NCBI GenBank assembly: GCA_022785125.1
Contig: JALFRA010000025.1
Span: 1 to 47,215, forward strand
Length of the DNA stretch: 47,215 nucleotides
Direction: 5' to 3'
DNA from: Clostridiales bacterium
GTDB taxonomy: Bacteria > Bacillota > Clostridia > Oscillospirales > Oscillospiraceae
The position numbers and the translations under genes were made by a program. Of the stretch, positions 17,709 to 25,509 are shown piece after piece; the stretch's first letter is position 1; each line of letters starts with the position of its first letter. The notes beneath the pieces are model-generated. The model did not search any database and was not told the origin of the DNA. It worked only from the letters and a program-made list of their open reading frames with translations.

Positions 17709-17822
17709 TGGTGTAACCTCCTTTTCTTCGATACATCTAGTCTTTACCGGCAAGGGAAAAATATGCGTCTGTCCCCGGCCCGGCCCGGGGCGAAAAAAAG
17801 AAAAGAATTCCCCCGTTCCCCC

Positions 17823-17851
17823 TTGACAAACGGAGGAAAATCGTGTATCAT
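17823..17851 (+). promoter_or_regulatory. Sigma-A promoter of the ylxM-ffh operon
   Basis: TTGACA, 17-nt spacer, TATCAT. The following leader contains GTAAAG...CTTTAC, a possible weak hairpin, before AAGGAGGG and the ylxM ATG at 17919. Confidence 0.75.
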
Positions 17852-17918
17852 CACCTCTGTTGTAAAGCTTTGAAACTTTACTTCCTTTACAGAACGACTT
17901 CCTGAAGGAGGGTGTACC

Positions 17919-18287
17919 ATGAAGAACCAGGCCTACCGCATGGCTCTGCTCTATGATTTCTATGGAGATATGCTCACCGACCGACAGAAGGAATTCTACG
18001 ACCTCTACTACAATGAGGACCTCTCCCTGGCCGAGATCGCCGAGAACTACGGCATCACCCGCCAGGGCGTCCGGGACGTGATCGTCCGGGCCGAGGCCAT
18101 CCTCACCGAGCTGGAGGACAAGACCGGCATCATCAAGCGCTTCCACAAGATGCACCAGCAGTTCCTGGAGGTGGAAGCGGCGGTGAACGCCATTGCCCAG
18201 CGCAACGACCAGCGCTGGCAGGACGACGAGGTTGAGATCCAGTGCAACCGCATCCGCGGCGTGCTGGATCAGCTGAAACAGGAGTGA
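17919..18287 (+). CDS. ylxM: YlxM family helix-turn-helix protein
   Basis: A 122-residue protein that in Firmicutes is encoded in front of ffh and is thought to affect SRP function. The sigma-70 region 4-like helix-turn-helix is visible at about residues 19-60 (LTDRQKEFYDLYYNEDLSLAEIAENYGITRQGVRDVI, given here as the segment around DLSLAEIAENYGITRQGV). The C-terminal half is an amphipathic helix that may oligomerise. AAGGAGGG precedes ATG. ffh starts 4 nt after its stop, so the two are tightly coupled. Confidence 0.93.
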   Translation: MKNQAYRMALLYDFYGDMLTDRQKEFYDLYYNEDLSLAEIAENYGITRQGVRDVIVRAEAILTELEDKTGIIKRFHKMHQQFLEVEAAVNAIAQRNDQRWQDDEVEIQCNRIRGVLDQLKQE

Positions 18288-18291
18288 CCCC

Positions 18292-19650
18292 ATGGCATTT
18301 GAAGGACTGACCGAAAAGCTGTCCGCCGCCTTTAAGCGGCTGCGGGGCAAGGGCCGTCTCACCGAGGCCGACGTAAAGGAGGCCATGAAGGAGATCCGGA
18401 TGGCCCTGCTGGAGGCCGACGTAAACTTCAAGGTGGTCAAACAGTTTGTGGCCTCTGTCACCGAGCGGGCCGTGGGCTCCGATGTACTGGAGAGCCTGAC
18501 CCCCGCCCAGATGATCGTCAAGATCGTCAATGAAGAACTGACCAATCTGATGGGCGGCGAGAGCACCAAGCTGACCATCTCCCCCAAGCCCCCCACGGTG
18601 GTGATGCTGTGCGGCCTCAACGGCGCCGGCAAGACCACCAACGGCGCCAAACTGGCGGGCTTTCTGAAAAAGCAGGGCAAGCGGCCCCTTCTGGTGGCCT
18701 GTGACACTTTCCGCCCCGCCGCCATCACTCAGTTGGAGGTTGTGGGTTCTCAGGTTGACGTGCCCGTGTTCCAGATGGGGCAGATCGATCCCATCGACAT
18801 CGCCAAGGCGGGCATTGAGCACGCCAAGAAGCACGGCAACGACATCGTATTTATCGATACCGCCGGCCGTCTCCACGTGGACGAGGAGCTGATGGAACAG
18901 CTCAAGGACATGAAGGCGGCCATTGACCCCACCGAGATCCTGCTCATCGTGGACGCCATGATCGGTCAGGACGCGGTAAACGCCGCCAAGGCTTTTGACG
19001 AAGCCCTGGATATCACCGGCGTCATGCTTACCAAGCTGGACGGCGACGCCCGAGGCGGCGCGGCCCTCTCCATCAAGGCGGTTACCGGCAAGCCCATCAA
19101 GTTCGTGGGCCAGGGCGAGAAGCTGGACCAGGTGGACATCTTCTACCCCGACCGGATGGCCTCCCGTATCCTGGGCATGGGCGACGTGCTCTCCCTCATC
19201 GAGAAGGCCCAGCAGACCTTCGACGCCAAGAAGGCCGCCGAGCTGGAGCAGAAGCTGCGGAAAAACCGCTTTACTCTGGCTGATTTTTATGACCAGCTGG
19301 TGCAAATCAAGAGCATGGGCTCCCTGTCCGACATCGCCGGGATGCTCCCCGGCGTCAACGCCAAGGCCCTGGAAGGCGCCAACGTGGACGAGAAGTCCCT
19401 GGCCCGTACCGAGGCCATCATCCTGTCCATGACCCCTGCTGAGCGGGAGGACCCCTCCCTGCTGAACAACAGCCGGAAAAAGCGCATCGCCGCCGGTTCC
19501 GGCACCCAGGTGGTGGACATCAACCGTCTGCTCAAGCAGTTCGATATGATGCAGCAGATGAGCAAACAGTTCTCCGGCAAGCAGATGAAGCGTCTGGGCA
19601 AGCTGGGGAAACTGGGTAAGCTGGGCAAAATGCCCGGTCTGCCCTTCTAA
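18292..19650 (+). CDS. ffh: Signal recognition particle GTPase Ffh
   Basis: Binds signal sequences at the ribosome with SRP RNA and delivers them to FtsY for co-translational membrane insertion. It has 452 residues: N domain (about 1-90), G domain with G1 [34 protein letters not shown] and a closing [10 protein letters not shown], then a Met-rich M domain from about 300 that ends in a short Gly-Lys-Leu repeat ([17 protein letters not shown]). The neighbourhood ylxM-ffh-rpsP-khpA matches Bacillus. Confidence 0.98.
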   Translation: MAFEGLTEKLSAAFKRLRGKGRLTEADVKEAMKEIRMALLEADVNFKVVKQFVASVTERAVGSDVLESLTPAQMIVKIVNEELTNLMGGESTKLTISPKPPTVVMLCGLNGAGKTTNGAKLAGFLKKQGKRPLLVACDTFRPAAITQLEVVGSQVDVPVFQMGQIDPIDIAKAGIEHAKKHGNDIVFIDTAGRLHVDEELMEQLKDMKAAIDPTEILLIVDAMIGQDAVNAAKAFDEALDITGVMLTKLDGDARGGAALSIKAVTGKPIKFVGQGEKLDQVDIFYPDRMASRILGMGDVLSLIEKAQQTFDAKKAAELEQKLRKNRFTLADFYDQLVQIKSMGSLSDIAGMLPGVNAKALEGANVDEKSLARTEAIILSMTPAEREDPSLLNNSRKKRIAAGSGTQVVDINRLLKQFDMMQQMSKQFSGKQMKRLGKLGKLGKLGKMPGLPF

Positions 19651-19718
19651 ACGGTGGTAAACGCGCCACGCCGCGTTTCCATAGATATGCTTTACGATTA
19701 CATGGAGGTGAAGATACA

Positions 19719-19958
19719 ATGGTTAAGATCAGACTGCGTCGTATGGGCGCCAAGAAGGCTCCCTTCTACCGCATCGTGGTGGCTGACTCCCGCTATCCCC
19801 GTGATGGCCGTTTCATCGAGGAGATCGGCACTTACAATCCTCTGACCCAGCCCGCCGAGATCAAGGTGGACGCCGAGCGCGCCCAGGCTTGGATCAAGAC
19901 CGGCGCTCAGCCCACTGAGACCGTGAAGGCTCTGCTGAAAAAAGCTGGCGCCATCTGA
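19719..19958 (+). CDS. rpsP: 30S ribosomal protein S16
   Basis: Assembly protein of the small subunit, 79 residues. It starts [20 protein letters not shown] and continues [20 protein letters not shown], both invariant in bS16. GGAGGTGAAG precedes ATG. It lies 68 nt after ffh and 18 nt before khpA in the conserved operon order. Confidence 0.98.
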   Translation: MVKIRLRRMGAKKAPFYRIVVADSRYPRDGRFIEEIGTYNPLTQPAEIKVDAERAQAWIKTGAQPTETVKALLKKAGAI

Positions 19959-19976
19959 TAGGAGGGCACAGCTGGC

Positions 19977-20207
19977 ATGAAGGAACTGCTCACCTATATC
20001 GCCCGCAATCTGGTGGACCACCCCGACGCCGTGGAGGTCACCGAGCACGCAGGTGAGAGCGAGACCGTCCTGGAGCTTCGGGTGGCCCCCGAGGACATGG
20101 GCAAGGTGATCGGCCGCCAGGGCCGCATTGCCAAGGAGATCCGCACATTGATGCGCTCCGTGGCCCAGCGCCAGGGCACCAAGGTTTCCGTCGATATCGT
20201 CGACTAA
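19977..20207 (+). CDS. khpA: KH-domain RNA-binding protein KhpA
   Basis: Small KH protein of 76 residues that pairs with KhpB/EloR in other Firmicutes and binds many RNAs, influencing cell elongation. The RNA-binding GxxG loop is present as VIGRQGRIAKEIRTLMR (GRQG). GGAGGGCACA lies before the ATG. It comes between rpsP and the strong terminator at 20227; rimM-trmD resume after it. The ylqD gene found here in Bacillus is absent. Confidence 0.95.
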   Translation: MKELLTYIARNLVDHPDAVEVTEHAGESETVLELRVAPEDMGKVIGRQGRIAKEIRTLMRSVAQRQGTKVSVDIVD

Positions 20208-20209
20208 CT

Positions 20210-20274
20210 CCGGGGGCCTCCCCCCGGATATGAAAAAGCCGACCGACCCTGTGGTCGGTCGGCTTTTTCATATC
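20210..20274 (+). terminator. Double hairpin terminator inside the ribosomal operon
   Basis: First CCGGGGG-CCT-CCCCCCGG at 20210-20227, then a palindrome with 22-nt arms (20227-20248 and 20253-20274, loop CTGT) whose right arm holds the TTTTT run. It should stop most transcription after khpA and makes rimM-trmD a separate or read-through unit. Confidence 0.85.
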
Positions 20275-20306
20275 TTGCAGATTTTGTACTATTCGGGGTG
20301 ATACCG

Positions 20307-20807
20307 ATGAAAAATCAATTTTTAGAAGCAGGTCAGATCGTCAACACCCACGGCATCCAGGGCGAGGTCAAGATCGTACCCTGGTGTGATTCTCCGGAAT
20401 TTCTCTGCCAGTTTGATGTCTTGTATGTGGACGGCAAGCCGGTACGAGTCCGCTCCGCCCGCATCCACAAAGGTAATGTGCTTGCCTTCCTGGAGGGTGT
20501 CAACGACGTAAATGCCGCCATGTCCATGAAGGGCAAGACGGTGTTCATCGACCGCACCGGCGTGGAGCTGCCCGACGGCCGCCACTTTATTGCCGACCTG
20601 ATGGGGCTGGATGTCATCGACGCCGCCACCGGCGAGAAGATCGGCGTGGTGGCCGACGTGCTCACCCCCCCTGCCCACGAGGTCTATGTGGTCAAGGGCG
20701 AGCACGAGTATATGATCCCGGCCGTAGACGAGTTCCTGGCGGAGACCAACGTGGAGGGCGGCTATATCAAGGTCCGCCTTATTGAAGGGATGCGTACCGA
20801 TGTATAG
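20307..20807 (+). CDS. rimM: Ribosome maturation factor RimM
   Basis: Assists 30S head assembly by binding S19 and pre-16S. It has 166 residues: an N-terminal beta-barrel (FLEAGQIVNTHGIQGEVKIV) and a C-terminal PRC-barrel (IADLMGLDVIDAATGEKIGV ... HEYMIPAVDEFL). I use ATG 20307 (MKNQFLEAG) instead of a GTG 9 nt upstream. It overlaps trmD by 8 nt, a standard rimM-trmD coupling. It starts 33 nt after the terminator, leaving little space for a promoter, and no good promoter was recognised. Confidence 0.95.
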   Translation: MKNQFLEAGQIVNTHGIQGEVKIVPWCDSPEFLCQFDVLYVDGKPVRVRSARIHKGNVLAFLEGVNDVNAAMSMKGKTVFIDRTGVELPDGRHFIADLMGLDVIDAATGEKIGVVADVLTPPAHEVYVVKGEHEYMIPAVDEFLAETNVEGGYIKVRLIEGMRTDV

Positions 20808-21549
20808 CATTGATATCATGACCCTGTTCGATCTGACCGTGGGCGACATGATGAATGAGTCCATCCTGGGCCGGGCCCAGGAGCGGGACATCATCCGCAT
20901 TGAGGCCCACCAGATCCGGGACTACACCCTCAACAAGCAGAAGCAAGTGGACGACTACCCCTACGGCGGCGGCCGGGGAGCAGTAATGCAGGCCGATCCC
21001 CTCTACCAGTGCTGGAAGCACATCGTGGACACCCACGGCCCCGGCCACACCATCTATATGTCCCCCTGCGGGAAGACCTTTACCGAGTCCGACGCCCGCC
21101 GTCTCCGGGATGACTACGACCACCTGATCCTGGTGTGCGGCCACTACGAGGGCATCGACCAGCGCTTCATTGAAGAGTGCGTGGACGAGGAGATCTCCAT
21201 CGGGGATTTCGTGCTCACCGGCGGCGAGCTGGCCGCCATGGTGGTGGCCGACGCGGTGGCCCGGCTGGTGCCCGGTGTCTTGGCCGATCCCGAGTGCTTT
21301 GAAAACGAGAGCCACTGGAACGGGATGCTGGAGTATCCTCAGTACTCCCGACCCGAGGAGTGGCACGGCCGGAAGGTCCCCCCTATTCTCCGCTCTGGCG
21401 ATCACAAGAAGATCGCCCAGTGGCGGCGGAAGCAATCCATCCTCCGTACCCGCCAGCGGCGGCCCGACCTGTACGAGAAGCTGGACCTGTCCTCCAAAGA
21501 GGACCAGAAGCTGCTGCGCGAGCTGGAGGAAGAAGAAACACAATCTTAA
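20800..21549 (+). CDS. trmD: tRNA (guanine-37-N1)-methyltransferase
   Basis: Methylates G37 of tRNAs reading CNN and CGG codons, preventing +1 frameshifts; it uses SAM in a trefoil-knot fold. It has 249 residues. Motifs are YSIDIMTLFD, DYPYGGGRGAVMQADPLY, LVCGHYEGIDQRFIEE and IGDFVLTGGELAAMV (knot and SAM site). The ATG at 20800 lies inside the rimM end (ATGTATAG overlap). In Bacillus rplS (L19) follows; here a GH13 glycosidase comes 21 nt later. Confidence 0.97.
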   Translation: MYSIDIMTLFDLTVGDMMNESILGRAQERDIIRIEAHQIRDYTLNKQKQVDDYPYGGGRGAVMQADPLYQCWKHIVDTHGPGHTIYMSPCGKTFTESDARRLRDDYDHLILVCGHYEGIDQRFIEECVDEEISIGDFVLTGGELAAMVVADAVARLVPGVLADPECFENESHWNGMLEYPQYSRPEEWHGRKVPPILRSGDHKKIAQWRRKQSILRTRQRRPDLYEKLDLSSKEDQKLLRELEEEETQS

Positions 21550-21570
21550 TTAAGACTGGAGGAGTCAACC

Positions 21571-22929
21571 ATGAGTCATTGGGTCAATCAGTCCGTGTTC
21601 TACCACATCTACCCCCTCGGCTTCTGCGGTGCGCCGGAGTATAACCCCGGCGGCGCCCCGGTGCCCCGGCTGGACAAGCTGAAAGACTGGATTCCCCACC
21701 TGAAGGAACTGGGCGTCAACGCCCTCTACCTGGGTCCGGTGTTCCAGTCGGTGAAACACGGCTACGACACCACCGACTACTTCCAGATCGACTGCCGCCT
21801 GGGAGATAACGACTCCTTTGCCGCCCTGTGCGATCAGCTTCATGAAAACGGCATCCGTGTGGTGCTGGACGGGGTGTTCAACCATGTGGGCCGTGGCTTC
21901 TGGGCCTTCCGGGACGTGCAGGAGCACGGCCAGGGCTCTCCCTACTGCGGCTGGTTCCACGACCTGAACTTCGGCGGCCCCTCCCCTATGGGCGACCCCT
22001 TCTGGTATACCGCCTGGCAGGGCCACTATGAACTGGTAAAGCTTAACCTCCGCAACCCTGACGTGGTGCGCCACCTGCTGGACGCGGTGGGGATGTGGAT
22101 GGACAAATTCCACATCGACGGGCTGCGTCTGGACGCCGCCGACTGCGTGGACTTTGACTTCTTCCGTACCCTCAAAGGCTTTGTTAAGGGCAAGGACCCG
22201 GATTTCTGGCTCATGGGTGAGATCATCCACGGGGACTACGCCCGCTGGGCCAACCCGGAGATGCTGGACAGCGTCACCAACTACGAGTGCTGGAAGGGAC
22301 TGTGGTCCTCTCACAACGACAAGAACTACTTTGAGATCGCCCACTCCCTCCATCGCCAGTGCGGCCCCGGCGGCATCTACCGCAACATCACCCTCTATAA
22401 CTTCGCCGATAACCACGACGTGGACCGGCTGGCCTCCAAGCTGAGAGACACCGCCCACATCAACAACCTGTATACCCTGCTGTACACCATGCCCGGCGTC
22501 CCCTCCCTCTACTACGGCAGCGAATGGGCGATCCAGGGCCAGCGAACCGAAGATTCTGACACTCCCTTGCGCCCCTGCCTGGACCTGAAGGAGATGATGG
22601 CCCAGGATCAAAGTCTGTGCGGCCACCTGGCCAAACTGGCCGCCATCCGCTCCGCCTTCCCTGCTCTCCAGGAGGGGCAATATGAGAACGTGGTCATCAA
22701 GAACCAGCAGCTGGTGTTCCGCCGCTTCACCGACAGCCAGCGGGTCTATGTGGTCCTCAACCTGGAACCCCAGGAGGTCCACGTGGAGTTCCCCCATCAG
22801 GAGCCTGTACTCCAGGATGTGCTCAATGACAACGCCATCTTCAACAACGACGGCGGCCGCACCTGGCTGCCGGTATCTCCCTGCGGAGCCCGTATCCTGG
22901 TGGGCGCCCCCGACCGTTTTCCCTGGTAA
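21571..22929 (+). CDS. GH13 alpha-amylase family glycosidase
   Basis: Predicted cytosolic alpha-glucan hydrolase; no signal peptide. It has 452 residues with a (beta/alpha)8 barrel and a small C-terminal beta domain. The conserved GH13 regions are RVVLDGVFNHVG, GLRLDAADCV with nucleophile Asp188, LMGEIIHGD with acid/base Glu217, and FADNHDVDRL with Asp283. The start resembles maltogenic/neopullulanase-type enzymes (FYHIYPLGFCGAP) but it lacks their N-terminal domain, so it most likely acts on short maltodextrins. GGAGGAG before the ATG and a 21-nt gap from trmD suggest co-transcription with it. Confidence 0.92.
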   Translation: MSHWVNQSVFYHIYPLGFCGAPEYNPGGAPVPRLDKLKDWIPHLKELGVNALYLGPVFQSVKHGYDTTDYFQIDCRLGDNDSFAALCDQLHENGIRVVLDGVFNHVGRGFWAFRDVQEHGQGSPYCGWFHDLNFGGPSPMGDPFWYTAWQGHYELVKLNLRNPDVVRHLLDAVGMWMDKFHIDGLRLDAADCVDFDFFRTLKGFVKGKDPDFWLMGEIIHGDYARWANPEMLDSVTNYECWKGLWSSHNDKNYFEIAHSLHRQCGPGGIYRNITLYNFADNHDVDRLASKLRDTAHINNLYTLLYTMPGVPSLYYGSEWAIQGQRTEDSDTPLRPCLDLKEMMAQDQSLCGHLAKLAAIRSAFPALQEGQYENVVIKNQQLVFRRFTDSQRVYVVLNLEPQEVHVEFPHQEPVLQDVLNDNAIFNNDGGRTWLPVSPCGARILVGAPDRFPW

Positions 22930-22975
22930 TCCAATCCGGTTTTCTGCTCGTTTCAGAATATTTGCACTTTCTCCC

Positions 22976-23004
22976 TTTACTTTTCCCGCCAATGATGATA
23001 CAAT
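22976..23004 (+). promoter_or_regulatory. Sigma-A promoter for the DegV gene
   Basis: TTTACT, 17-nt spacer, TACAAT preceded by TGA (extended -10), 51 nt before the degV-like ATG. Confidence 0.6.
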
Positions 23005-23054
23005 AGCGGCGACGGCTAATATCATCTCCATAATTATATTTGAGGGTTTTTGTT

Positions 23055-23891
23055 ATGAGTTTTAAGATCATTGTTGACAGCTGCTGCGACCTTACCCCTG
23101 CCCAGCTGCGGGAGGACTGTTTTATCAAGGTCCCCCTTACCATTCGGGTGGGGGATGAGACCATCGTGGATGACGAATCCTTCGATCAAAAAGCCCTTCT
23201 GCAAAAGATGCGGGACTGTCCCACTGCTCCCCAGTCCGCCTGTCCCTCCCCCATTCAGTATATGGATGCCTTTGACTGCGGCGCTGACGACATCTATGTG
23301 GTCACCTTGTCCGCCCTGCTGTCCGGCTCCCACAACGCCGCGGCTCAGGCCCGCAATCTGTGGCTGGAGGATCACCCCGGGGCCAATATTCATATCTTCA
23401 ACTCCTGCTCCGCTTCCGCCGGCGAGGTGCTGGTGGCTTTGAAGCTTCAGGAGCTGGCCCAGGCCGGGCTGGACTTTACCACCGTGGTGAGCAAGACCTC
23501 CCAGTATATTGAGGAAATGAACACCCTCTTCGTACTGGAGACCCTGGATAATCTGCGGAAGAACGGGCGGCTCACCCGCACCCAGGCTCTGGTGACCAGC
23601 ACCCTGCACATCAAGCTGCTGATGGGGGCCACCCCCCAGGGCGAGATCTGTAAGAAGGGCCAGGCCCTGTCCATCAAGCAGGCCCTGAGCAAAATGGCTG
23701 CCATGATGGCGACCGACCCCAATCACGCCGGCCGACGGCTGTGCATTGTCCACTGCAACTGCCTGGACCGGGCCTTCCACCTGAAGGAGCTGGTACAGAA
23801 GCAGTGCAAATTCTCTGAAGTTCTCATCGGAGACACCGGCGGCATCTCCACAGTGTACGCCAACGACGGCGGTGTCATTGCCGCCTACTGA
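23055..23891 (+). CDS. DegV family fatty-acid-binding protein
   Basis: A 278-residue DegV (FakB-type) protein. In Gram-positives, FakB proteins hold a fatty acid for FakA to phosphorylate. The start MSFKIIVDSCCDLTPAQ carries the family's DSxxDL signature, followed by VPLTIRVGDETIVDDE, LSALLSGSHNAAAQA and DNLRKNGRLTRTQALV (the usual GR.s segment). ATG 23055 with GAGGGT upstream is chosen over a TTG at 23040. fakA is not in the window. Confidence 0.93.
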   Translation: MSFKIIVDSCCDLTPAQLREDCFIKVPLTIRVGDETIVDDESFDQKALLQKMRDCPTAPQSACPSPIQYMDAFDCGADDIYVVTLSALLSGSHNAAAQARNLWLEDHPGANIHIFNSCSASAGEVLVALKLQELAQAGLDFTTVVSKTSQYIEEMNTLFVLETLDNLRKNGRLTRTQALVTSTLHIKLLMGATPQGEICKKGQALSIKQALSKMAAMMATDPNHAGRRLCIVHCNCLDRAFHLKELVQKQCKFSEVLIGDTGGISTVYANDGGVIAAY

Positions 23892-23902
23892 ACCAGGCTT
23901 CC

Positions 23903-23937
23903 AACTGCCCGGGCCATGCGTCTGGGCGGTTGCTTTT
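23903..23937 (+). terminator. Terminator after the DegV gene
   Basis: AACTGCCC ... GGGCGGTT stem followed by GCTTTTTT. The downstream GNAT promoter begins inside its right arm. Confidence 0.7.
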
Positions 23938-23958
23938 TTCTCTCAAATGTGCTAACAT
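23930..23958 (+). promoter_or_regulatory. Putative promoter for GNAT gene 23987
   Basis: TTGCTT, 17-nt spacer, TAACAT, 29 nt before the ATG. The -35 overlaps the terminator's T-run. Confidence 0.5.
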
Positions 23959-23986
23959 AGTCCAAATTCTTTTGGGAGGTGTTATT

Positions 23987-24481
23987 ATGAACTACACCAT
24001 TCGTCCCACGGAACCCCGGGACGCCGCTGGCACCGCGGCCCTGCGCCGGATGCCCGGGGTCTTTGAGACTACCCTGGGACTTCCCTCCTGCCGCACCACG
24101 GACAGCGATACCTTTGTAGCCCATCTGGGTCCCAACGACCACCACTTTGTGGCAGTGCTGGAGGACGGTACCGTGATCGGTGCGGCAGGCCTCCATTTGG
24201 AGAGCAATCCCCGGATGCGCCACGTAGGCAGTGTGGGACTGATGGTCCATGCCGACTACCAGAACATGGGGGTGGGTTCCGCCCTTTTAAAGACGCTGCT
24301 GGATCTGGCGGATAACTGGCTCATGCTGGTGCGGGTGGAGCTCACTGTCTTTGCCGATAATGAACGGGCCATCCACCTGTATGAGAAGCTGGGCTTTGAA
24401 AAGGAAGGGCTCAAGCGCATGACCACCGTGCGGGACGGCAAGTATGCCGACGAATACATGATGGCCCGGCTGCGTCCCTGA
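23987..24481 (+). CDS. GNAT family N-acetyltransferase
   Basis: A 164-residue single-domain acetyltransferase. The acetyl-CoA loop lies in VHADYQNMGVGSALLKTLLD (QNMGVG), preceded by the beta strand HVGSVGLMV and followed by VELTVFADNERAIHLYEKLG with the GNAT motif-B tyrosine. The resemblance is to RimI/YhhY-like L-amino-acid or protein acetyltransferases; the substrate is unknown. GGGAGGT lies 8 nt before ATG 23987, and an upstream in-frame ATG at 23930 is in the terminator. Confidence 0.88.
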   Translation: MNYTIRPTEPRDAAGTAALRRMPGVFETTLGLPSCRTTDSDTFVAHLGPNDHHFVAVLEDGTVIGAAGLHLESNPRMRHVGSVGLMVHADYQNMGVGSALLKTLLDLADNWLMLVRVELTVFADNERAIHLYEKLGFEKEGLKRMTTVRDGKYADEYMMARLRP

Positions 24482-24511
24482 CACAGCCTGCGGGTTTACG
24501 CATATTTCTCT

Positions 24512-24608
24512 CCGTAGGGGCGCCCTTTATGGTCGCCCGCCTCAGGATTTCTATTCCTGTCGTAGAGGCCGACACCCCAGGGTGGCTTCTCTTGCCCCAT
24601 TGGGGCAA
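24512..24608. repeat. Hairpin-rich intergenic segment
   Basis: Non-coding stretch after the GNAT stop with successive small inverted repeats: CCGTAGGGGCG...CGCCC (24512-24538, same opening as the repeat at 13047), CAGGA...TCCTG (24543-24559), CACCC-CA-GGGTG (about 24573-24584) and TTGCCCC-ATT-GGGGCAA (24592-24608). No ORF with a ribosome binding site was found. It could hold the GNAT terminator, but none of the hairpins has a clear T-run. Confidence 0.55.
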
Positions 24609-24641
24609 TTCACCTTCTGCCCTCATCGGCCCGCACATCCG

Positions 24642-24687
24642 CGCAAAAACGCACCCCGGAAGGAATCTTCCGGGGTGCGTTTTTGCG
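24642..24687 (-). terminator. Strong terminator of the rubrerythrin operon
   Basis: An inverted repeat with 20-nt arms (24642-24661 and 24668-24687, loop GGAATC) whose outer part is CGCAAAAACG/CGTTTTTGCG, giving a T-run on either strand. It lies 7 bp from the duplicated rubrerythrin 3' end at 24694, so it was probably the original terminator of rbr. Confidence 0.8.
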
Positions 24688-24693
24688 TATAAA

Positions 24694-24757
24694 TCAATAG
24701 TTGACGGCGCGGATCTCGAAGTAGGCCTGGGGATGAGCGCACACGGGGCACACCTGG
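24694..24757 (-). pseudogene. Duplicated 3' end of rubrerythrin (64-bp direct repeat, copy 1)
   Basis: 62 of 64 bases match 24926-24989, the end of the intact rubrerythrin gene. The two differences are silent, and the fragment still reads QVCPVCAHPQAYFEIRAVNY and stop. It has no start or upstream gene and so is a leftover copy. Together with 24926-24989 it brackets the hairpin-rich insert at 24758-24925. Confidence 0.85.
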
Positions 24758-24925
24758 CGGGCCGCCCCACCCGGCCCAGGCCGGGCGGGGACCCCGTTCA
24801 TTGCAAAAGCCCGGGTGGAATGAATCCACCCGGGCGCAAGGTTTTTACGCGGTAAAAACGCTTGTACGGCGCAAGCGCCGCCCCATCTTCGATGGGACCC
24901 CAAAGAGGCCCCCCACGAAGTCAAG
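24758..24925. repeat. Hairpin-rich insert between the rubrerythrin repeats
   Basis: 168 bp of consecutive palindromes: CCCC/GGGG-bounded GC stem (24765-24790), an 11-bp stem GCCCGGGTGGA (24809-24835), CAAG-GTTTTTAC ... GTAAAAAC-CTTG (24837-24864), CGGCGC-AA-GCGCCG (24867-24880), CCCATC-TTC-GATGGG (24882-24896). There is no credible ORF. It separates the stop of intact rbr from the 64-bp copy and the old terminator, as expected for an insertion or a duplication event. Confidence 0.7.
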
Positions 24926-25459
24926 TCAATAGTTGACGGCGCGGATCTCGAAGTAGGCCTGAGGATGGGCGCACACGGGGCACACCTGGGGAGCCTCTTT
25001 GCCGAAGTGGATGTGGCCGCAGTTACGGCACTTCCACATATACTCATCGCCCCGCTTGAACACGACGCCCTCTTCCAGGTTCTTCAGGAGGGTCAGGTAG
25101 CGCTCCTCGTGCTCCTTCTCAATCTTCAGGACGCCCTCAAACAGGAAGGCCAGCTTCTCAAAGCCCTCCTCACGAGCGGTCTCGGCCATTTCCTTATACA
25201 TCTCAGTCCACTCTTCATGCTCACCAGCGGCGGCGGACTTCAGGTTGGCCATGGTGTCTCCGATGCCGCCCAGTTCCTTGAACCACAGCTTGGCGTGCTC
25301 CTTCTCGTTGCCGGCGGTCTCCTCAAAGATGGCCGCGATCTGCTCGTAACCCTCTTTCTTGGCCTTACTGGCAAAGTAGGTATACTTATTGCGGGCCATG
25401 CTCTCTCCCGCAAATGCCTTCCACAGATTGGCTTCGGTCTTGCTGCCCTTCAGTTCCAT
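24926..25459 (-). CDS. rbr: Rubrerythrin
   Basis: Non-haem di-iron peroxidase that reduces hydrogen peroxide in anaerobes. It has 177 residues. The ferritin-like four-helix domain carries metal Glu residues in AFAGESMARNKYTYF, FEETAGNEKEHAKLWF and FEGVLKIEKEHEERY. The C-terminal rubredoxin-like knuckle has two Cys pairs (MWKCRNCGHIH and VCPVCAHP). It is the third gene of perR-dfx-rbr, 50 nt after dfx. The gene is complete, and its last 64 bp are repeated downstream. Confidence 0.96.
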   Translation of the reverse strand: MELKGSKTEANLWKAFAGESMARNKYTYFASKAKKEGYEQIAAIFEETAGNEKEHAKLWFKELGGIGDTMANLKSAAAGEHEEWTEMYKEMAETAREEGFEKLAFLFEGVLKIEKEHEERYLTLLKNLEEGVVFKRGDEYMWKCRNCGHIHFGKEAPQVCPVCAHPQAYFEIRAVNY

Positions 25460-25509
25460 CGTGTCATACCATCCTTTCTAAAATCTAATTACTTTATACG
25501 AGCTGTTGA

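Noticed and set aside
17709-17822. Sigma-F/G-type promoter (GCATA with GG-rich -10) for the SLH gene
   Set aside because: Spacing is about 13 and the -10 does not match; a sporulation-dependent promoter cannot be supported.
16446-18728. 760-codon frame that would extend the SLH protein upstream
   Set aside because: The extension runs antisense through ylxM and ffh. A GTG with a perfect ribosome binding site and a signal peptide at 17708 is the better start.
24694-25047. Possible small second gene or rubrerythrin paralogue from the duplicated fragment
   Set aside because: Only the last 20 codons of rbr are present; the upstream frame is hairpin sequence with no start context.
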